64,000 nt of DNA from Pseudeuparius sepicola (lineage: Eukaryota > Arthropoda > Insecta > Coleoptera > Anthribidae), in the NCBI GenBank assembly GCA_963920635.1, contig OY987298.1, positions 128,907,735-128,971,734 of the forward strand, in the 5' to 3' direction. The notes below the pieces were generated by a model, which worked only from the letters and a program-made list of their open reading frames with translations, had not been told where the DNA came from and did not search any database. Of this stretch, positions 1-10,556 are shown one piece after another (position 1 is the stretch's first letter; each line of letters opens with the position of its first letter). A program made the position numbers and the translations under genes.

Positions 1-1797
1 TTTCTTTAGAATTACAGGGTGATTTAATCAAAATTCCTCTAGGCAAATTTTACATTTTATTATACACACAATCACTGTACAGAAACCTAACAATTGACGA
101 ATGAAATAGACCACCGAATTTTAACGGCGAATAACTCGTCATACAATACAGGGTGGTTCTTGGGAAATTATAGATTTTGACAAGTTATTTCCACAATAGG
201 TACATAGTTTCCATGAGTTCCCTTCCTCCATATTAAGTTCAGTCATGGAAATGAGGGTCCTTATATCACCCCAAAAAATAAAAGTTGGGCTATCGTTTAT
301 AATGCATTTATATTAGTATTTTGAAATTAAATATTCCTGTATATTTAGGAAATTAAAAAACTCTACTACGTTTTTTTCATTATTTGTTATTACTAGGTTA
401 AAAATCAGCATGTACTTTTTTATAAAAAATGGGTCCTTAAACGCTCTGTTTTAATTGATGTTAAAAACTCATGTTTACAAAAAATATTCGGAGGCAAAAT
501 TCAAGCAATTCCTTCGCGAGCAGCCCCTTACGTTCTCGAGTCGGGTAGGTACTTCGGCAAAATGACCCCTTCCGCTGCCCCAACATAGAAAATAATTCGC
601 CGACTGGAGTTGGGAGCTTACAATCAATTGGTTCACTTATCGGCGGACGGCGGTCATTTGCCAAGACCGTTGCTGGGGACGTCTGGAGCAGATAGAGGTA
701 AGATCCCGGATCTCCGGAAGTTTGCCCGCGATAATACAGACGATTAACCGGAATGCCTCCGCCTGGCTCTCGGTCCAAAGCATTTCGACATTGTGCGCTT
801 CGGAATGTTCATCCCGACAAGCTCGAACAAAAGAACTATATGCGCGGTTATACAATTGTATTGTGTGTTTTTAATAAATTCAGGATTTGTGCTTTCCACT
901 TATATAGCTACCTTCTCATGACCAATAGAATGGTATGAAGATTATCCCTTTTTTTTTCAGATGTTTAGATAGCCCCGTTTTTTCTAAGTGACTTTTGTTT
1001 TGAACGTTTTGTTCTTTTTTTCTTCATTTACAATTTACACGCAACAATATACAGAAAATCAATAAGTCTAGTCAAGAATATGAAAAAAGAATGATTTTTT
1101 GTAACTGTAATTATAAATAATAAAGGATATTATAGTGGCATATCAGGTAAAGGATATTGTTACGTTCATAATTGACGTTTAAGCCCAAATATTAAACATA
1201 AACTACGTTTATATCGACGCGTTCGATCCGATTGAGAGAGGTGTGAATTCACTAGAGCGGACTCAAATAAATAGACGGCGTAAACCCTACAGATTGAAAA
1301 TCAATCATATTTAAAATAAAATTTCAAGTCAAGCCGCTATTTCCAAACAGTAGTTGGCCAGAATGTGCACCAACCTACTGTGGAATAAGTATAATAAGTT
1401 AATGTCCCTAGAGAGGATTGAAAACCGTAGGATCCAATACTGATGATGTAAACGTATAGAATTATAAAAGGCTTGACATATCTCAATCGGATCCATTTCA
1501 ATCCGATCGAGTTGTCAAGAGATAAACGCAGTCATAGGTAAATCTCGATCATTAACATTCTTTTATTAGCTAAATCGTGCTTGAAGGCTCCTTAGAATAA
1601 ATAAGTAGTAGGCCAATGGAAGTGAGAAACTGACCTTTATTAGAAATTATTCCTATAATTTTTGTCGTAACAGTATTGTTTTGGTTTTCCCTCGCTTGTA
1701 GAGTGGAGTATGGGCCACACTGCCTTGGTAAGCGACGTTTGGGACTCCTCTGAATATAGTTATTGCACTCTACTAGACTTAGCGAGCATACAAAGCT
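1..1797. other. AT-rich DNA without an identifiable gene; GC-richer island at about 480-850
   Basis: No recognisable gene. A lone foldback-type terminus, TACAGGGTGG, starts at 147 with no partner seen nearby. The island at 480-850 is richer in G+C and CpG than its surroundings and holds short overlapping ORFs on both strands (for example 461-778 minus, 105 codons). None has a recognisable domain. The rest is AT-rich with poly-A/T runs. Confidence 0.5.
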
Positions 1798-1806
1798 GTA
1801 AACGAT

Positions 1807-2150
1807 GGGTTTAGGAAAAAATATCAAATGTAAAAATATCGGATGTAAAAATATCGAACACAAAACATCGAAAAGCAAATATATGCCGCGGAAAAAATAT
1901 CGAATACACAAAATACCGACTACCTAAAAAATCGAAACGGAAATTATCAAAGAGGAATAAATATCGAATACACAAGATACCGACTACACAAAATACCGAC
2001 TTCAGAAAATATCGAAACACTAAATAACGAAAAACCAAAATGTCGAAATGGAAGATATATCGCAATTAGAAATAAGAGAATGGCTTTTACAATTTCTAGA
2101 AATGGTAGAATAAACGTAAGTAAAATAACTTCTGAGAAAAAAAGCAATAT
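1807..2150. repeat. Left terminal inverted repeat region of the MULE
   Basis: This arm matches the reverse complement of 4600-4889 over roughly 200 bp or more, with scattered differences. It is built of short degenerate units such as AATATCGAA, ACACAAAATACCGACTA and ACATCGAAAAGCAAAT. ORFs translated from it (1811-2147 minus) are low-complexity Phe/Ile-rich artefacts of the repeat. Confidence 0.8.
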
Positions 2151-2226
2151 TATCTGAAATCAGAAAATGTAACATTTATTCATTAAAGGTAACAATTACA
2201 TAACTTATTTGAAAGAACAATATATA

Positions 2227-3411
2227 TTATAAATTCATTGCAATAGACATTAAGATCTCCACTCCATTGTTGTTGTCCAGGTCGTGAAGTATGTTTTTTA
2301 TTCTTTGGTCCCGGTTCTTGTATTTCTTCTTGGGAGCTGGATCGCCCCTCGTCACTTCCAGCAACTTTACTTCTGTAATCGCCTGTTCTCTTTTCAGGGC
2401 ATTAATTAGTGACCATAAAGTTGGGCGCTCAGAATTAATTTGAAAGGAAAACCCCCTGTGCCACGCTTCCACAGAATTGTTTGTGGTAGGCAGTCCTTCA
2501 AGGATTGCATCGTAGCAGCTCCACATCGATACATCGAAAAGAGGTGGGCGCCTGCGTTTTCTCTCCTTTTGACCAACCCAGGTTTTTTCGAAATAATCCA
2601 CTATACATTGCGCCTCTTCTGGGATTACCTCTTTGTCGACGAGACTATCGAATAGCTCAGGGACGAAAATTGGGGGGATAAAGGCGAGCGCAAGGAGTGT
2701 CTTCATCTTGTGAGAAAATTCGCAATCGCTATCGTATTGTGTTTTCAAGCCGTTTGCCTGAATTTGCCGATAAAAACACTGTGCAAAATGGAAATAGCAT
2801 CCGTTATGAATGACATTTGGAAACTCAGCTCTGACGGCATTTCTAACGGCTGGCTCAAAATCTGTCAAAATGTTCTCAACTTCCATTTCCTCGATAATTT
2901 CCTTGATTTTTGAGAAGAGTTTCTTGTACGTGACCTCGCTTTTATTGGCCAAAAAACAAAACATCACTGGAACAGTTATGCCTCTATGTTCAGCATGTAT
3001 TGAATACAATTGTTGAAAAAATTTGGGGATGACTTTGAATGTGCCGTCCATATACCATATTTTACTTTTACGGAGAATGTCACAATTTTTTTTGGTGCCG
3101 AAAATAAGAAACCTTTCTTCGTGCTGACCATCATCGTATAGAAGAAATGTTTCGTCCTTCTCCGTTTTTTGGTATACATCTGGTATCACGATATCTATGA
3201 GGTTCTGGAATCCGGTGGGTACGTTGTTTTCTCTTGATCGGGCGTTTCTTAAGGTCCGTTTTAACGAATCTCTTCGGGGCATCTCACCTGCTGACGCCAT
3301 GTTCACATTTTTACAACACTCAGAAATTATTAAGTGGGGTGGGTCCATAGTCGTTCTTGCTTTTTCTTTTGCCGCGTTAACTATCTTCTTGGAGAAACAT
3401 AAACCCACCAC
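2227..3411 (-). CDS. MULE transposase, N-terminally truncated (FLYWCH domain lost)
   Basis: The product has 394 residues. Mutator-like transposases cut and rejoin DNA through an RNase H-like DDE site. The visible core is WYMDGTFKVIP with the first Asp near residue 122, ILTDFEPAVRNAV with the second Asp near 184, a Cys-x2-His in the GCYFHFAQ stretch (205-208), and NNSVEAWHRGF with the catalytic Glu near 315. The C-terminus appears complete. The first residues MVGLCFSK come from a remnant of the FLYWCH zinc-finger exon read in another frame. Most of that domain, kept in the sister copy at 3681-4565, is deleted here, so the annotated start is only the first ATG of what remains. The catalytic domain is uninterrupted, suggesting a fairly recent element. 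Whether it is active without its DNA-binding domain is unknown. Confidence 0.88.
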   Translation of the reverse strand: MVGLCFSKKIVNAAKEKARTTMDPPHLIISECCKNVNMASAGEMPRRDSLKRTLRNARSRENNVPTGFQNLIDIVIPDVYQKTEKDETFLLYDDGQHEERFLIFGTKKNCDILRKSKIWYMDGTFKVIPKFFQQLYSIHAEHRGITVPVMFCFLANKSEVTYKKLFSKIKEIIEEMEVENILTDFEPAVRNAVRAEFPNVIHNGCYFHFAQCFYRQIQANGLKTQYDSDCEFSHKMKTLLALAFIPPIFVPELFDSLVDKEVIPEEAQCIVDYFEKTWVGQKERKRRRPPLFDVSMWSCYDAILEGLPTTNNSVEAWHRGFSFQINSERPTLWSLINALKREQAITEVKLLEVTRGDPAPKKKYKNRDQRIKNILHDLDNNNGVEILMSIAMNL

Positions 3412-3680
3412 CTGATAAGTTTGCAGGGTGGGAGTTTTACGTAGATAATCCTAATACTTGAATAAATTATTACGATGATCAAAGAATTAGCACATACTAC
3501 AGAAACATTGTGTAGCTAGGTTTTCTCGGCTGGTATTTTCATTATTTATAAAAAAAGGTAGAATGTCAGGAGAAGTCATAGTTGCTCCTAGTTACTAAAT
3601 AAATATATTATTATTGTTAGTTACGTGCATTTGTAAAAAATCATATCCAGACCAAATCATCACTATCGACTCCTTGAATT
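3412..3680. other. Central spacer between the divergent MULE transposase copies
   Basis: These 270 bp are AT-rich and separate the 5' ends of the two gene copies. Near 3385-3425 the minus copy still shows a diverged remnant of the FLYWCH coding sequence (GGTGGGTTTATGT), matching 3731-3743 of the plus copy. It is the natural place for a shared promoter, but I recognise no specific element. Confidence 0.5.
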
Positions 3681-4565
3681 ATGGATTTTGAATATATCCA
3701 GAGCCAAAAGGGTAAAACAAAGTTATCATGTGGTGGGTTTATGTATCTCCGAGATAAGGTAACTGGCGACCGGCAATATTGGAAATGTGAATTGTATTAC
3801 AAAAAAAAATGCCCAGCTCGTATTATCACGAAAAGCAAAGAAAATATCCGAGAAAGCAATCGTGATCATAATCATCCAGGAAATGCTGCAAAAATAAAAA
3901 TCCAGAAGATAGTTAACGCGGCAAAAGAAAAAGCAAGAACGACTATGGACCCACCCCACTTAATAATTTCTGAGTGTTGTAAAAATGTGAACATGGCGTC
4001 AGCAGGTGAGATGCCCCGAAGAGATTCGTTAAAACGGACCTTAAGAAACGCCCGATCAAGAGAAAACAACGTACCCACCGGATTCCAGAACCTCATAGAT
4101 ATCGTGATACCAGATGTATACCAAAAAACGGAGAAGGACGAAACATTTCTTCTATACGATGATGGTCAGCACGAAGAAAGGTTTCTTATTTTCGGCACCA
4201 AAAAAAATTGTGACATTCTCCGTAAAAGTAAAATATGGTATATGGACGGCACATTCAAAGTCATCCCCAAATTTTTTCAACAATTGTATTCAATACATGC
4301 TGAACATAGAGGCATAACTGTTCCAGTGATGTTTTGTTTTTTGGCCAATAAAAGCGAGGTCACGTACAAGAAACTCTTCTCAAAAATCAAGGAAATTATC
4401 GAGGAAATGGAAGTTGAGAAAATAAATATTGCTTTTTTCTCAGAAGTTATTTTCCAACACGTCTGCACGCGCTGGAAAAGGTGTAACTATGACTGGTTGA
4501 TTTCGAAATCATGCTCTACTATGGTGTCGATATTTTGTAATCTGGGCGATTCTTTCTATATATAA
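3681..4565 (+). pseudogene. MULE transposase with FLYWCH domain, C-terminal half deleted
   Basis: The ORF has 294 codons. Residues 1-70 form a FLYWCH-type zinc finger: an aromatic GGFMYL stretch, YWKC (Cys 36), Cys 44, and an RDHNH pair (His 63 and 65). This is the usual DNA-binding module of insect MULE transposases. Next come about 175 residues nearly identical to the minus-strand copy, including the first catalytic Asp in WYMDGTF. Just after EEMEVE the coding sequence jumps to DNA that in the sister copy lies beyond the stop codon (TTGCTTTTTT.CTCAGAAG). The second Asp, the Cys/His motif and the catalytic Glu are therefore missing, and the last 48 residues are not transposase. It could not cut DNA but might bind it. 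Confidence 0.88.
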
Positions 4566-4599
4566 GAAAATGCGATAATGGGCAAGCGCCAAGCAGGCA

Positions 4600-4889
4600 A
4601 AGCATTGTCCATTATCGCAATTTTTATACACTTTTACATTCGTTAATTCTTTCGATATTTCATGTATTCATTATTTTGTAATTCGATGTTTTGTGTATGC
4701 GTTATTTTGCAATTTGATATTTTTCACTTTCGATAATTTGTGTTTTGATATGATTTCCGTTTCGATATTTTGGGTAGTCGGTATTTTGTGTATTCGATAT
4801 GTTTTCTGTGGCGTTAATTTGCTTTTCGATGTTTTGGGTTCGATATTTTGTGAATCGATGTATTGATTTCGATATTTTTTCCTAAACCC
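4600..4889. repeat. Right terminal inverted repeat region of the MULE
   Basis: This is the reverse complement of the left arm, ending TTTTTTCCTAAACCC at 4889. It carries repeated TTCGATATTTTGTGTATTCG-like words. It begins just after the end of the plus-strand ORF. Confidence 0.8.
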
Positions 4890-4958
4890 GTAAACGATAT
4901 AATTGCGAAAATTACAGGGAAATAGCTCTTTTACTGGGGGTTGTATTGTCGTCTCTGT

Positions 4959-5384
4959 TCACTCTGGCGAGTTGTCCTGGTTCGTTTGTTGGTTGTGAAG
5001 CCCTATTTTTTCGTGTTTTGTTGCGTTATGTGGGGGTTTTCTTGGATTGTTGTTGTGTTTCCAGTGGCTAATGTTTTGGCATGATTTGTGTCCTATATGT
5101 CTTGTGTCCATTTCTGCCTCCAGTTTTGCCGTTTGGACTGCGAGATTGTGGGTTTTCGGCTTTATTTCGCCCCATTGTTGACACTCTAGAAAACACTCAG
5201 ATGTAAACAGTACTGGCACTCCCGAGTCACGCATTTTCCGAGGAATACTTACGTGTCCGGACCGACGTGGGTTTCGCCTTGAGTTTAGGCGCCTGGATAC
5301 TCGATCGTCGTGTGAGGCATCATATTTATTAAAATGGAGTTTCTTCTCTATACGATCGTGGCTGGCATTTTCTTTGTTCGCCAT
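4959..5384 (-). CDS. Unrecognised ORF, basic His/Asn/Lys-rich, 141 codons
   Basis: I do not recognise the product. It is strongly basic and polar, with no membrane segment or catalytic motif and only scattered Cys (the SECFLEC and KSCQN stretches). It lies about 60 bp beyond the MULE target duplication. The region 4900-6000 has marked strand asymmetry (G/T-rich on plus), unlike neighbouring AT-rich repeats, which suggests transcribed or formerly coding DNA. It could be a fragment of a retroelement ORF1, an exon, or chance. Confidence 0.25.
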   Translation of the reverse strand: MANKENASHDRIEKKLHFNKYDASHDDRVSRRLNSRRNPRRSGHVSIPRKMRDSGVPVLFTSECFLECQQWGEIKPKTHNLAVQTAKLEAEMDTRHIGHKSCQNISHWKHNNNPRKPPHNATKHEKIGLHNQQTNQDNSPE

Positions 5385-5635
5385 GCTGCCATTTTGGTGG
5401 TGACGTCAGTAATTGTCGATCGTCAGAGGGTCGTAGAGAGGCCTGCGTGGTCGGTACCGCACAGTGGCTTGCGCTTTTTAGTGATCTGAGCGTGGGTACG
5501 TTTGTGTCATTTTCGTTATTAGATCATTATATGTTGTCGGGTGAAGGGTTGATGATCCGTCGTCTTGTGCGGAATGTTTATTTGAGAGTTTTGTTACTCT
5601 TGCGTGGGTTTTAGGCAAGAAGTTAGAGCACAAGA

Positions 5636-6004
5636 ATGCGTGATGAAAACGGCGCTACTGAAAATTGTTTGGGGTACTATTATATTTTGTTATTTTGTCG
5701 GTTGGCAACACGGTTTGACAGCGGGTTTTCTTTTCACATAGAAAATTGGAGGGAATCTCGCCCTCTTCCGATTACAAAGGTCGTCCTGGCAGCACACGTT
5801 TTTGGGAAGTCGCAGTTTTGGAATTTCTGCCGTGAAATAATTTATCCGAAGTTTCGGGATTTAATGTGCAGTAAATATTGCCGTCTTGCGTTCGTAGTGG
5901 AGTTTTTGCGTGCGTTTTTGGATTTTGCGTTCGTCGATTATTGCGAGTTTTTAGGATTCGTTAGCGACTTTCCCGTGTCAGGTGAGACGCCATTTTGTGG
6001 TTGA
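5636..6004 (+). CDS. Unrecognised ORF, 122 codons
   Basis: The ORF is open for 122 codons with an aromatic- and Cys-rich composition and no motif I recognise. It lies downstream of the 4959-5384 ORF, on the opposite strand, in the same G/T-rich asymmetric segment. Length alone does not prove coding. Confidence 0.18.
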   Translation: MRDENGATENCLGYYYILLFCRLATRFDSGFSFHIENWRESRPLPITKVVLAAHVFGKSQFWNFCREIIYPKFRDLMCSKYCRLAFVVEFLRAFLDFAFVDYCEFLGFVSDFPVSGETPFCG

Positions 6005-6698
6005 AGAGAGCTGAATTGTTCTAATGGGATTTTCTCCTTTATAGTATCGATTTTGACAAGGAGCTACCTTTTAGCCACCTAACATCACTGTAAGTAATTT
6101 AGTTGGAATCAACGTGGTTTTCCCCGACAGACATTCAACAGGAGTAGCGTGAGAGATCAAGCAGTCACAGATAGGTGAATTTCAAGACTCGGTCTGCCCC
6201 TATGGCATTTGTAAGGTTACCCTACTAAATTACCCCTCTTTCATACCCTAGAGCAACAATTAATTTATTAAATTGAGGAATATTCAACAATAATGTAAAA
6301 CTAGAATAGACGATATAAAGTGCGCTTAAATCTAAAACAGTTGGGTGGATAACAAGGTTAATATGAAGTGGCTTATCTGAATCCTTTCGGTGGTGATCTC
6401 TGAGTGGTACGTTACAATTGAAGTGATCTCCAAAAGATCGGAGTAGTTCCAACAACTCTGCCGGCTGGCTGGCTAGCTACCGAGGACCCCCGAATGGTTC
6501 GTGGGGTACCATAGCCTACACCGTAGTGGACCCCAAAAGTCTGCAGGCCCAATCTATCGGCTAACCTAATATTGCCGGCTAACTTAATATTTCCGGTCAA
6601 CATTTCGACTTATAAGTCGACATTTTAGGAGCGGATCTAGAAAAAAAGGCGAGTGTCCCTTCCAGGCATTCGTACGTAATCTGTAGGTACTGTTTGCA
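6005..6698. other. No gene seen; short direct repeat
   Basis: Nothing coding is recognised. Near 6562-6597 the phrase CTAAC.TAATATT.CCGG occurs twice in tandem, and ACTTATAAGT at 6608-6617 is a short palindrome. Confidence 0.4.
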
Positions 6699-6699
6699 G

Positions 6700-6790
6700 G
6701 AATGCACAAACTTTTATCAAGAATAAAATTTTCTGATGAATGTAAAATAAAAAAATCCCATATGGTGCGTACTTTCTGCCGTGCACTGTA
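6700..6790. repeat. Solo right end of a CAGTGACCGGCAGAAAG-type MITE
   Basis: The segment matches 31440-31526, sharing CTTTTATCAAGAATAAAATT and the end CTTTCTGCCGxxCACTGTATA. It is one arm of the element that is complete at 31037-31526. It stops next to the target duplication of the hAT-type element starting at 6799. Confidence 0.6.
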
Positions 6791-6798
6791 TATATAGA

Positions 6799-8464
6799 CA
6801 AGGGCGTCGCCAAGGGGGGCAGGGAGGGGCAGCTGCCCCCCTAGAAGATTCAAAAAATCTAGAAAGTTTTTTGGTGAGTCACTCAGTCACTGCGTTCGTA
6901 TTTTCCGTAAAATAATGTCAGTTGTTTTTGTAAAATATAAATTAATGTGAGCTTTGAGCTTGTGAGCAAATCAAAATTTAGCTTTCTATTATTTTCATAT
7001 ATGCGAGTGAAACCATGTTAAGTTAAATATTGAATACATTACACCTACATTGAGTAGGGTAGGTAGGTACCTTACCTACTACAAGGAAAATACAAACATA
7101 CACACTGATTTCTTTGGAAATTCGGGAGAAATAAACTAGATTTATTAAAACTCTTTTCAGAAGTTTCTTCGAGACAAACAAATAGGTATTTATTTTACAA
7201 TTGAATATTGAATCAATATACAGGGTGGACCCAGATGGACTATACAAGAGGTGTAAAAGACAAAAAAAAATCGAGTTGAAACTTGAGCTTTGGGGGATCA
7301 GCCTTGCTTGATTAGAAAGTGATTTGCACAGTATTTTTATATTTTAAAAATCAAGCAGGCCTTGACAGGGGCAATATATTCATTTTCAGTTCAGATATAC
7401 TACCTTTTCCTCAAGAGATATCGAAAAATTTTATTAAAAAAAGTTGTTCAGAATGCAATTTCAAATCACCGTACCAAATTATAAAACAATCGGCACATTT
7501 ATCGAAAAATTTTATCAGAAAAAAATTTTCAGAATGCAAATTTAAGACCCTGTACTAAATTTCAAAACAATCGGCATACTTTGATTTTTTCCAAAAAATA
7601 AAGTTGAAATTAAAAAAAAATTAAAGTCTGCCGATTGTTTTGAAATTTGGTTCGGGGACTTAAATTTTCGTTCTCGACAACTTTTTCCAATAAAATGTTT
7701 CGATATCTCTTAAGAAAAATGTAGTTTACCTGAACTGGAAACGAATAAATTGCCCCTGTAAAGGGGGCATATGTTGCAAATTGGTTTCTAATCAAGCCCC
7801 AAAGGTGAAGTTTCAATTCGAAAATTTTTTGTCTTTTGCACCTATCGTATAGTCGATCGCTGGGTCCACCCTGTATATGGATGCATCAAATCAATTTATT
7901 TTATTATATGTCTGTAATAAAAAATAAAAAAAATATTTATTTTAAAAGATTGTTTTCTTTATTATTCATTATCTTTCTGTTTAAATTATTTTTTTATATT
8001 TTTATTCATTCATAGTTTGAGAAAATTGAGAAAATGAGGTGATACATAATAAATAAATAAATTAAATATTAATAAATCATTTTTTATATTTCATATATTA
8101 ATAAATATGTTTTTGGTGAAAAAAAATGCTTTCTAGTAAATGATTTCTTAACTGTTAATAAAATATTTATTAGAGAATATTAGGTAATAACCCATTTCTT
8201 AAATATTAACAAATCTTATTGAATACAAATAAATCTTTCTATCAGTTATTCAAAAAAAGTGAGCGCCGCGGGACACTCGGCGGAAGTGATGACTTCTTAA
8301 GATATAGATATCAGTTTTTCGTTAAACTTTTTTACATAACAAATAGTAGTCATGGTCATGGTTCCGTAACAAATTTTTCACAGACAAAATAATTTTTTGT
8401 TTCATACCCTGACCCTTTCGCCAGCCGTCGCCCCTCCCTGGGCCATCGCCTGGCGACGCCCTTG
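6799..8464. mobile_element. hAT-type non-autonomous element, perfect 8-bp TSD
   Basis: The ends are CAAGGGCGTCGCCA (6799) and TGGCGACGCCCTTG (to 8464). TATATAGA is directly repeated at 6791-6798 and 8465-8472. An 8-bp duplication and termini starting CA and ending TG are diagnostic of the hAT superfamily. Subterminal GC-rich tracts follow the left end. No transposase is visible. About 650 bp of the interior is a separate palindromic insertion (7221-7873), and the rest is very AT-rich. Confidence 0.9.
7221..7873. repeat. 653-bp palindromic (foldback) element with TA duplication, nested in the hAT element
   Basis: It begins CAGGGTGGACCCAG and ends CTGGGTCCACCCTG, flanked by TA on both sides. 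Inverted similarity runs through most of the length: for example the AAGAGATATCGAAA phrase on the left pairs with TTTCGATATCTCTT on the right, and the ATCAAGC stretches pair. The ATTTTATYARAAAAA.TTTCAGAATGCAA phrase near the centre is duplicated in tandem, so the arms are unequal. The ends and TA duplication are typical of Tc1/mariner-derived foldbacks. It inserted after the hAT element did. A related lone end lies at 35189. Confidence 0.85.
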
Positions 8465-8472
8465 TATATAGA

Positions 8473-10369
8473 TGTCCTATAATAAATAGTTGTTAGTACA
8501 TTACGTTAATATATACAACATAAATGACAGTCGCTCGTCGCCCACTTCATGGGCGAGTCAAGTCAATTAATTTTTTTAATTTTCTGTAGGTAGATCTAAT
8601 GTTGCTTGTAAATTGTAAACGAAGAAAAAACAACAAAACGTTTAAAACAAAAGTTACTTAGAAAGAATAGGGATGTACCTACTTATAATACTGAAAATTA
8701 TGTTTACTTCTAGTCGTAAGGATTATTTCAAGATGTGTAAAACAATGTGTCGCGATTTATAACACGACTAAGAAATAGTGAAGGGCTCATGTTTCCTTCA
8801 TCACCTATAAACCATCGAAATCTATTATTTTCGATTACATGTAACGCTTTAACTCTAATTCGAAAAGAAGAAGGAATAAAACGCCTGTGATTTAAGCCCA
8901 AAATTTTAACGCCCTGTATCATGAAAATGTATCGTTTGTGTACTTATACTAATATGAACTTTTCGTTTCAAAATGTAATTTTCTATGCAAAGTTAGTCCT
9001 GTTACAAAAACTGACTCACCCTGTATATTTTTCATATTAAAGTCCCAATTGGTACGCCACTAGAATGGTATATCTCTGGTGAGTATTTTTTGTTATTGGC
9101 ATTTTTTTCTAATCCTTATGGTTTACATTTTAATATAGTGATTTTTTACTTTCAGGCTCAAAATTTGAATATTCTGTGAGGTGATAGGTAAATATTAGTA
9201 AAGTTGCTCAGAATATGACTTTTAATGAATTACTAAACGTTGCAATCTTGTTGGATCTTGATATTTCCTTTGATAAGACTCTATGGCCCCATTTTTGCTT
9301 TTGCTGGAGCAGGTATGTTGTTCCAGTTGATCCCATCTAATTCGAAAACACCAACTCCTCGAGAGACAAAATGAGTTAGCAACAGGCGCTCAACCTACCA
9401 CCCAGCTGGATGTTTTCTTTGCGGCAACTCATAAACTTATTCGCCGCTTGTTTGTCTTTCATCGCGGCTGATTAAATTGTTTTAGTTTCGTGTACACCGC
9501 CCACACTCCCCCGGGAAGTTACTCGGCCGCACAGCTCGCGACACTGAACGCGGCGCCTCGCCGGATATGGGCCCAAAGTTTCGAAGCTATTCTAGGTGGA
9601 AGTAAATATATTAATTGGTCCCGGAAAGCGGTCACATAGCTCGTGAAGCTGGGCTTGTTTTGTAGCTAATGGAGCTAGTGTAATAATATTATTATTCAAT
9701 AAAGGGCGGTAGCGACGTTCGTATTAGCGTCGCAAACTATTTGGACTGCTTGTTTTCCTGTCTTAGATTAACCTTGGTTCGATCTGGGCAGATCGCATGA
9801 ACATGTCTTTATAGAAAAACACCGCTGATGGCCAAGAGCGCTGGGCAAAATGTAGATTTACGATATTACCCTTTAATAGCTTTAACGTGTGGTTTATTAA
9901 TTGCCCTACACTCACTGGGATTACTACGGTTTTTTAAGGTTTTCCCAAGTACTTGAGCAAATAAATGCTATCTTAAAAAGTCAGCCCTAGCCGTAAATAT
10001 AGCAATGGAATAGTAATTGCTACTTCTCCCCCGCACAACCTGGTGTTTTTTTCTGGGGTACTCCTGGTTTAGAGTATTGCGAGGGTGAGAATTATTATTA
10101 TTATATTCTGGAAGCAGAAGAACCTCATCGGCAAGTCTGTATATACATTTACAATTCTAATAAATATATCGAAATAGTGGCATCCATAAGCACATCATAA
10201 TTATGCCATCAGTTCCAAAACAGAAAAGAGAAATCAGGACTGTCAATATACGAGTATAACTCAACGCAAAATAGATAATAATAAAAATTGTAGGTACCTA
10301 TTTGTTTAGCAAGTCGTATTTTGTGGTAAATAATACTACCGTCTCAGAAAATACCTAACCTATGCAATT
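8473..10369. other. No gene recognised; one solo foldback end and a GC-richer island
   Basis: A reverse-orientation foldback terminus, ACTCACCCTGTATA, is at about 9012-9025. The island at 9400-9620 is richer in CpG (GCGGCGCCTCGCC) and contains insect-like homeodomain words (GATTAAATTG), so it could be a conserved regulatory or exonic piece. The remainder is AT-rich with no recognisable ORF. Confidence 0.4.
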
Positions 10370-10480
10370 TAAGAATATTATTTAAAAATATTTATCATTA
10401 TGACGGTCATTAGGCTATTTGCCCAAATGCCAATGACGGCCATTGTGACAAATATTATTAAATAATGTTTGCCTCAAATT
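10370..10480. repeat. Decayed core of a foldback related to 14608-14971
   Basis: AAAAATATTTATCATTATG, then ACGGTCATTAGGC, a short loop, and TGACGGCCATTGTGACAAATATT form an imperfect hairpin. It matches the centre of the palindrome at 14608-14971 (AAATATTTATTACAATGGCC ... GGCCATTGTGATAAATATT). Confidence 0.7.
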
Positions 10481-10556
10481 GACCATAATTTCACAGATCT
10501 TAGGATATACCTACGTATGTAAATAGTTATAATCGATATGGCTTTTTAGAGACCTT

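Larger units (their letters stand above)
1807..4889. mobile_element. MULE (Mutator-like) composite element with perfect 9-bp target site duplication
   Basis: The left end GGGTTTAGGAAAAAATATC and the right end GATATTTTTTCCTAAACCC are inverted copies. They are flanked by the direct repeat GTAAACGAT at 1798-1806 and 4890-4898, the 9-bp duplication expected of Mutator-like elements. Inside are two divergent copies of one FLYWCH/MULE transposase gene, the left on the minus strand and the right on the plus strand. Both transposon ends are therefore 3' ends of a gene copy. The single target duplication around the whole 3083 bp implies it inserted, or was last mobilised, as one unit. Outer arms contain degenerate tandem ATATCGAAA-type words. 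The pairing of ends and duplication is seen directly; unit mobilisation is inference. Confidence 0.92.

Noticed and set aside
461..778. 105-codon minus-strand ORF as a host gene
   Set aside because: It overlaps two other ORFs in a CpG-richer patch, has no domain, and its length is expected by chance in GC-richer DNA.
1811..2147. Phe/Ile-rich minus-strand ORFs
   Set aside because: They are translations of the degenerate ATATCGAAA-type terminal repeat of the MULE.
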